A stretch of 64,000 nt of DNA, from contig NZ_PCPS01000001.1 in NCBI RefSeq assembly GCF_002975405.1, positions 1,302,001 to 1,366,000 on the forward strand. The letters are read 5' to 3'. The notes under the pieces were generated by a model. That model worked only from the letters and a program-made list of their open reading frames with translations. It had not been told where the DNA came from and did not search any database. This document shows, in pieces, positions 60,572 through 64,000 of this stretch (positions within the stretch are counted from its first letter, which is position 1; each line of letters starts with the position of its first letter). The DNA is from Arthrobacter sp. MYb229 (GTDB taxonomy: Bacteria > Actinomycetota > Actinomycetes > Actinomycetales > Micrococcaceae). The position numbers and the translations under genes are program-made.

Positions 60572-61132
60572 GTGCGTCTCTCCGTATTTCTTATCCGCGA
60601 TCTTCTCTAGACGCGACGGCCATTGTGGTTCAGGAGAACGGCTGGAACGTTCAACAATAAGGGTCGCGTCCTCGGAAAGAACCTTGGAGACTTTCTCCAA
60701 GGTCGCCGAAAGCTCCTGTTCCGTCAACGGGTATGGCGGATCCATGAAGACCAGGTCAAAGGTCTTTCGGGGCAAGGACGTTTCTTCGTCGAAGAAACCT
60801 GCGAGTACAGAATCCACCTTGCCTCGTTGGACCGAAGCAATCTGTCTCTTCAAGGCCTCGTTGATTTTTGCTGCGTTCTGCTGGCACACGCTTACAGCTT
60901 TTGGCGCCAGCTCCACCAGCAGGACCTGACGCGCGCCACGGCTAGCGGTTTCCAGACCGAGGGCTCCGGAGCCGGCAAAAAGGTCCAGCACCCGTGCCGA
61001 AGAAATGACGTTCCAGCTTTCCAGCCGGGAGAACAAAGCCTCTTTGACCCTGTCGGTGGTGGGCCTCGTGGCATCTCCAGGAACCGACTTCAAGGTAGTG
61101 CCACCGGCTATGCCGGAGATAATACGGCTCAT
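60542..61132 (-). CDS. rsmD: 16S rRNA (guanine-966 N2) methyltransferase
   Basis: Methylates G966 of 16S rRNA in the 30S subunit; 196 residues. It has the start RIISGIAGGTTLKSVPGDATRPTT, abbreviated here as I-S-G-x-A-G-G and R-P-T-T; LDLFAGSGALGLE as the SAM-binding loop and FMDPPYPL as the catalytic D-P-P-Y motif. The 3' end overlaps the convergent spermidine-synthase-like gene by 30 bases. It lies 29 bases downstream of recG, the usual actinobacterial order. Confidence 0.94.
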   Translation of the reverse strand: MSRIISGIAGGTTLKSVPGDATRPTTDRVKEALFSRLESWNVISSARVLDLFAGSGALGLETASRGARQVLLVELAPKAVSVCQQNAAKINEALKRQIASVQRGKVDSVLAGFFDEETSLPRKTFDLVFMDPPYPLTEQELSATLEKVSKVLSEDATLIVERSSRSPEPQWPSRLEKIADKKYGETHLWFAEPVQG

Positions 61133-61161
61133 GTGATGCTGCCACTTTCGAAAGATAGATA

Positions 61162-63351
61162 TTAGTTTTTATTCAAGAATTCGCTGGTGGACTGATCGAT
61201 CCACGATCCTACAACCGAGGCGAGCTGTGAGTGCTCGGTGGCCCAATTCCCGGATCGCATGAGCAGTTGAACGTCGTCACGGGCCGATTCGATCAAGCCA
61301 CGATCTTTGATGATACTCAATTCACGCAGTGTTGACCGGCTACCGGACTGTTGAACGCCAAGGATATTCCCTTCCTTGCGTTCGGCAAGGTCCGCTTCGG
61401 CTAATTCGAATCCATCCAAAGTCGATTCAATGGTGCGCAGCCTATTGACCGACTGGTGATCGGCATCCAACCAGGTAGTCAGCAGGCAGGTGCCCGGCAA
61501 TCCTCCACGGCCGACACGACCGCGCAGCTGGTGGAGTTGTGAGATCCCGAATCTTTCGGCGTCCATGATCACCATCAAGGTTGCGTTGTGCACGTCCACA
61601 CCGACTTCAATCACCGTGGTGGATACCAGGACATCTATCTGCCCGGCTGCAAATTCATCCATGATCTCTTGCTTGTCATAGGAGTCAAGCTGCGAATGCA
61701 AAGCTTCCAGACGAACGTCCGTGAACGAAGGCATAGAGGATAGAAGCTCAAACATTGCTTCAACGCTCATGGTTTGGTTGGCCCCGTCTTCGGCGGTGGC
61801 TACCAAGATTCCTTGCTCCGCTGCCGTTTCTGAAATTCTCGGACAGACCACATACACCTGATGCCCCTTGGTGACTTCTTCTCGTATCCGTGAGAACAGC
61901 CGGTCCCGGTATCCGGTGAGCTGCATGGGAACGATATGCGTGGAGATGGGGGCGCGACCGGCAGGAAGCTTCCTGATGGTGGAGGTGTCCAAGTCGCCGA
62001 AGACAGTCATCGCCACCGTCCGTGGAATGGGCGTAGCGGTCATGACAAGGGTGTGAGGTACTGCGTCTTCGCCCTTGGCCCGCAACGCATCACGCTGTTC
62101 GACACCGAATCGATGCTGTTCATCGATGACGACTAGGCCGAGCTCGGCAAATCGTACGTGTTCGCCGAGCAGCGCGTGCGTGCCGATGATCAGTCCGGTC
62201 TCGCCGCTGGCAATGCCTAACAAGGCTTCCCGGCGTTGAGCCGTTTTGGCGGAACCGGTCAGCAGCGCTACCCCAGTTCCCTCGCCTTCACCGAAGAGGC
62301 CTGGTTCAGCTAGGTCCCCCAGCATCTTCTTAATCGAGGAAAAATGCTGCGCGGCGAGGACCTCCGTCGGTGCCAACAGCGCCGCTTGTCCCCCGGCGTC
62401 AATGACTTGCAAGATTGCACGGAGGGCAACGACGGTTTTACCCGAACCAACTTCGCCTTGCAGCAATCGGTGCATGGGATGCGCTCTAGCTAGGTCGGCG
62501 GTGATCGCAGCCCCGACCTCTAGCTGATCGTCAGTGAGTTCGAAGGGCAATCTTGATTCGAATTTATCGGCGAGCCCGTTTTTGACTTGCGTTCGGGCGA
62601 TGGCTGGCTGGTTTCCCAGCTTCCGATTTCGTTCGGCAAGCGAAAGCTGCAGCAGAAAGGCCTCTTCGAAGGCGAAGCGCTGCCGGGCAATATACGCCTG
62701 TTTGATTTCCCGCGGGCTGTGCCTATCCAGGTAGGCCTTCGCCCGACGCGGATAATGATGCTGCTCGAGGATTGTCTCTGGCAGGAACTCCGGAAGCTGC
62801 TCTTCAGTGAACAGTTCCGCGAGCAGGGCCATCAGATCGCGAATTTTCTTATTCGGCATTTTTGCCGAGGCCGGATAGATCGGTATTGGCCGCGGGTCTG
62901 CTTGTTCGGCCGTGTCCAGAATTGCGTAATCCGGTTGGCTCAGCTGCAAATGGTCTTGGTACCAGCCCACCTTGCCGCTGAACATCGCAATGGTTCCGAT
63001 TTGCAGATCATTGCGCGCTTGGTAACCGTTGAAGAAGGTCATCCGCAGTTCTTGCCCATTGCTGGCAAGTTCATCGCTCACCGTCACTTCAAAGATGAAA
63101 CCACGCCGTGAGTGCATCTGCCGCTGGCTAACGTTGACCACCTGGGCTACTACGGTGACATGTTCGTCAAAGGGCAGCTCGGCAATGGGGGTCAGCTCCC
63201 CTACGTCCACATAGCGGCGGGGAAAATGCCAGAGAAACTCTCCAACGGTGATGTACCCGAAGGCCTTCTCTAGGGCTCCAGCATTCTTGGCACCCAGAAC
63301 CTCGGAGAGCTCGGCAAGCTCAAAAGTCTTCAAACGGACTTCATCCATCAT
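61162..63351 (-). CDS. recG: ATP-dependent DNA helicase RecG
   Basis: Remodels stalled replication forks and branched DNA; 729 residues. The wedge/OB domain (about 55-150) recognises the branch. The helicase core has the P-loop GEVGSGKTVVALRA, the DEQHRFGVEQRDAL Walker B block, TATPIPRTVAMT (motif III) and the C-terminal STTVIEVGVDVHNAT and HQLRGRVGRGG motifs. The ATG at 63351 (or 63348) overlaps the end of the DAK2 gene by 11 bases, so translation is coupled. The DAK2-recG-rsmD row matches that of other actinobacteria. Confidence 0.96.
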   Translation of the reverse strand: MMDEVRLKTFELAELSEVLGAKNAGALEKAFGYITVGEFLWHFPRRYVDVGELTPIAELPFDEHVTVVAQVVNVSQRQMHSRRGFIFEVTVSDELASNGQELRMTFFNGYQARNDLQIGTIAMFSGKVGWYQDHLQLSQPDYAILDTAEQADPRPIPIYPASAKMPNKKIRDLMALLAELFTEEQLPEFLPETILEQHHYPRRAKAYLDRHSPREIKQAYIARQRFAFEEAFLLQLSLAERNRKLGNQPAIARTQVKNGLADKFESRLPFELTDDQLEVGAAITADLARAHPMHRLLQGEVGSGKTVVALRAILQVIDAGGQAALLAPTEVLAAQHFSSIKKMLGDLAEPGLFGEGEGTGVALLTGSAKTAQRREALLGIASGETGLIIGTHALLGEHVRFAELGLVVIDEQHRFGVEQRDALRAKGEDAVPHTLVMTATPIPRTVAMTVFGDLDTSTIRKLPAGRAPISTHIVPMQLTGYRDRLFSRIREEVTKGHQVYVVCPRISETAAEQGILVATAEDGANQTMSVEAMFELLSSMPSFTDVRLEALHSQLDSYDKQEIMDEFAAGQIDVLVSTTVIEVGVDVHNATLMVIMDAERFGISQLHQLRGRVGRGGLPGTCLLTTWLDADHQSVNRLRTIESTLDGFELAEADLAERKEGNILGVQQSGSRSTLRELSIIKDRGLIESARDDVQLLMRSGNWATEHSQLASVVGSWIDQSTSEFLNKN

Positions 63352-64000
63352 GGGTACACAGATCTGTGACGCTGACGTTCACCGGCTCGCCCTGTTGACG
63401 GATGAGGTCTAGCGCAGCCTCTGCTTGGGCAACATGAACGTGGACTCGCCAACGGTAGAATTCTTCGCTGGTCGAATTGACCGGCGACATGATGACCGAA
63501 TCTCCGACTCGATCCAGTTGGCCACGCAAGGTCGCAGCTCCCAAAGCGTCCAAGGTGATGGTGCACATGACCTCAACACCCTGGGCGTCGTTTTGGATCA
63601 GATGCACATGTGGGTCTTGGATATGGTACCCATGGAATCCTTCATAATATTCGAAATCCGTCTCGGTGCCGCGGACGGCAGCGCAAAGCTCATCAAGAAT
63701 AACCAGCATCCCAACCGCCCCGGCATCGACTACGCCGGCACTTTCAAGGCTGGGCAACTCATTTTCGGTGCCGTGCACGGCCATACGTGCGGCTTGGGAT
63801 ACCTGGCTTAGCACCGAATCCAGCGCTGCACGGCTTTCGGCATCGGTTTTCAGGTGGGCTAGCGTGGATCCGGCTGCCAGCGCGGCGGCACTGATCACCG
63901 AGAGCATGGTGCCCTCGACTGGCTCGCTTAGCGCAGACCATGAGCGGACCTTGGCGCGTTCCAGCCCCTTGGCCAGAATGCTGGCATTCAGCCGGTCATG
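63341..64000 (-). CDS. DAK2-domain protein, 5' end beyond the window
   Basis: The visible 219 codons are the C-terminal part of a DAK2-domain protein of the kind encoded next to recG in many Gram-positives. The frame is open to the window end, so the apparent ATG at 63907 is not the true start. The visible part of the DAK2 helical domain contains WSALSEPVEGTMLSVIS and SAGVVDAGAVGMLVILD, typical of the ATP-binding kinase fold, then a mixed domain with RWRVHVHVAQAEAALDLI. It ends soon after, so the third, DegV-like domain seen in longer relatives such as FakA is absent. It overlaps the recG start by 11 bases. Fatty-acid or dihydroxyacetone kinase activity should not be assumed. Confidence 0.8.
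   Translation of the reverse strand, partial: HDRLNASILAKGLERAKVRSWSALSEPVEGTMLSVISAAALAAGSTLAHLKTDAESRAALDSVLSQVSQAARMAVHGTENELPSLESAGVVDAGAVGMLVILDELCAAVRGTETDFEYYEGFHGYHIQDPHVHLIQNDAQGVEVMCTITLDALGAATLRGQLDRVGDSVIMSPVNSTSEEFYRWRVHVHVAQAEAALDLIRQQGEPVNVSVTDLCTHDG

Overview
The window is chromosomal DNA from a high-GC Gram-positive of the Micrococcaceae type (Arthrobacter/Glutamicibacter-like). The evidence is gene order and protein style: DAK2-recG-rsmD ... coaD ... DUF177-rpmF-rnc-mutM ... smc ... ftsY, all on the minus strand, is the actinobacterial housekeeping backbone. The genus is an inference. Base composition is moderate in the housekeeping genes and clearly AT-richer in several cell-envelope blocks (roughly 1-16500 and 33800-37050). 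I saw no tRNA, rRNA or CRISPR array.

Left block (1-22600) is accessory cell-surface material. It holds a small lipoprotein and a TagE-like glycosyltransferase on the plus strand. On the minus strand are an exported haem peroxidase of about 1830 residues with a cell-wall-binding CWB2 triplet inserted in its catalytic domain and RTX repeats; a TPR + glycerophosphotransferase + GT4 fusion; an alpha/beta-hydrolase-like protein overlapping a second TagE-like glycosyltransferase; and an OatA-like acyltransferase/SGNH protein. A two-gene exported cassette (SH3/gamma-glutamylcyclotransferase protein plus a DUF4352-like protein) at 20223-22521 has a ruined second copy at 16558-17419, cut by an IS256-type element and a deletion that fused the transposase N-terminus to the tail of the lost gene.

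Middle block (22700-39600) carries ftsY, smc, mutM, rnc, rpmF and the DUF177 gene. Between them lie an MFS exporter, a GH25 muramidase with CWB2 repeats, a TarS-like GT2 glycosyltransferase, a beta-lactamase-fold hydrolase and an AT-rich pair (GSSAGG hydrolase plus an asparagine-synthetase-like enzyme).

Right block (39850-57950) is a teichoic-acid-type locus. It has four CDP-glycerol glycerophosphotransferase-family proteins (one fused to TPR and GT4 domains, one carrying two transferase modules), tagD, two GT2 enzymes, a CDP-alcohol phosphatidyltransferase, the tagGH exporter, an LCP ligase and galU. A plausible flow is: TagD makes CDP-glycerol and GalU makes UDP-glucose; the transferases build a glycosylated polyol-phosphate chain on a lipid; TagGH moves it out; the LCP protein links it to peptidoglycan. 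The linkage-unit enzymes TagO and TagA are not in the window. The window ends with coaD, an aminotransferase, a spermidine-synthase-like protein, rsmD, recG and a DAK2 gene cut by the window edge.

The most unusual material is the pair of TPR-glycerophosphotransferase-GT4 fusions, the associated hydrolase and Asn-synthetase-like enzymes, the domain insertion in the peroxidase, the wrecked duplicate cassette, and a secreted gamma-glutamylcyclotransferase-fold protein with SH3 repeats.
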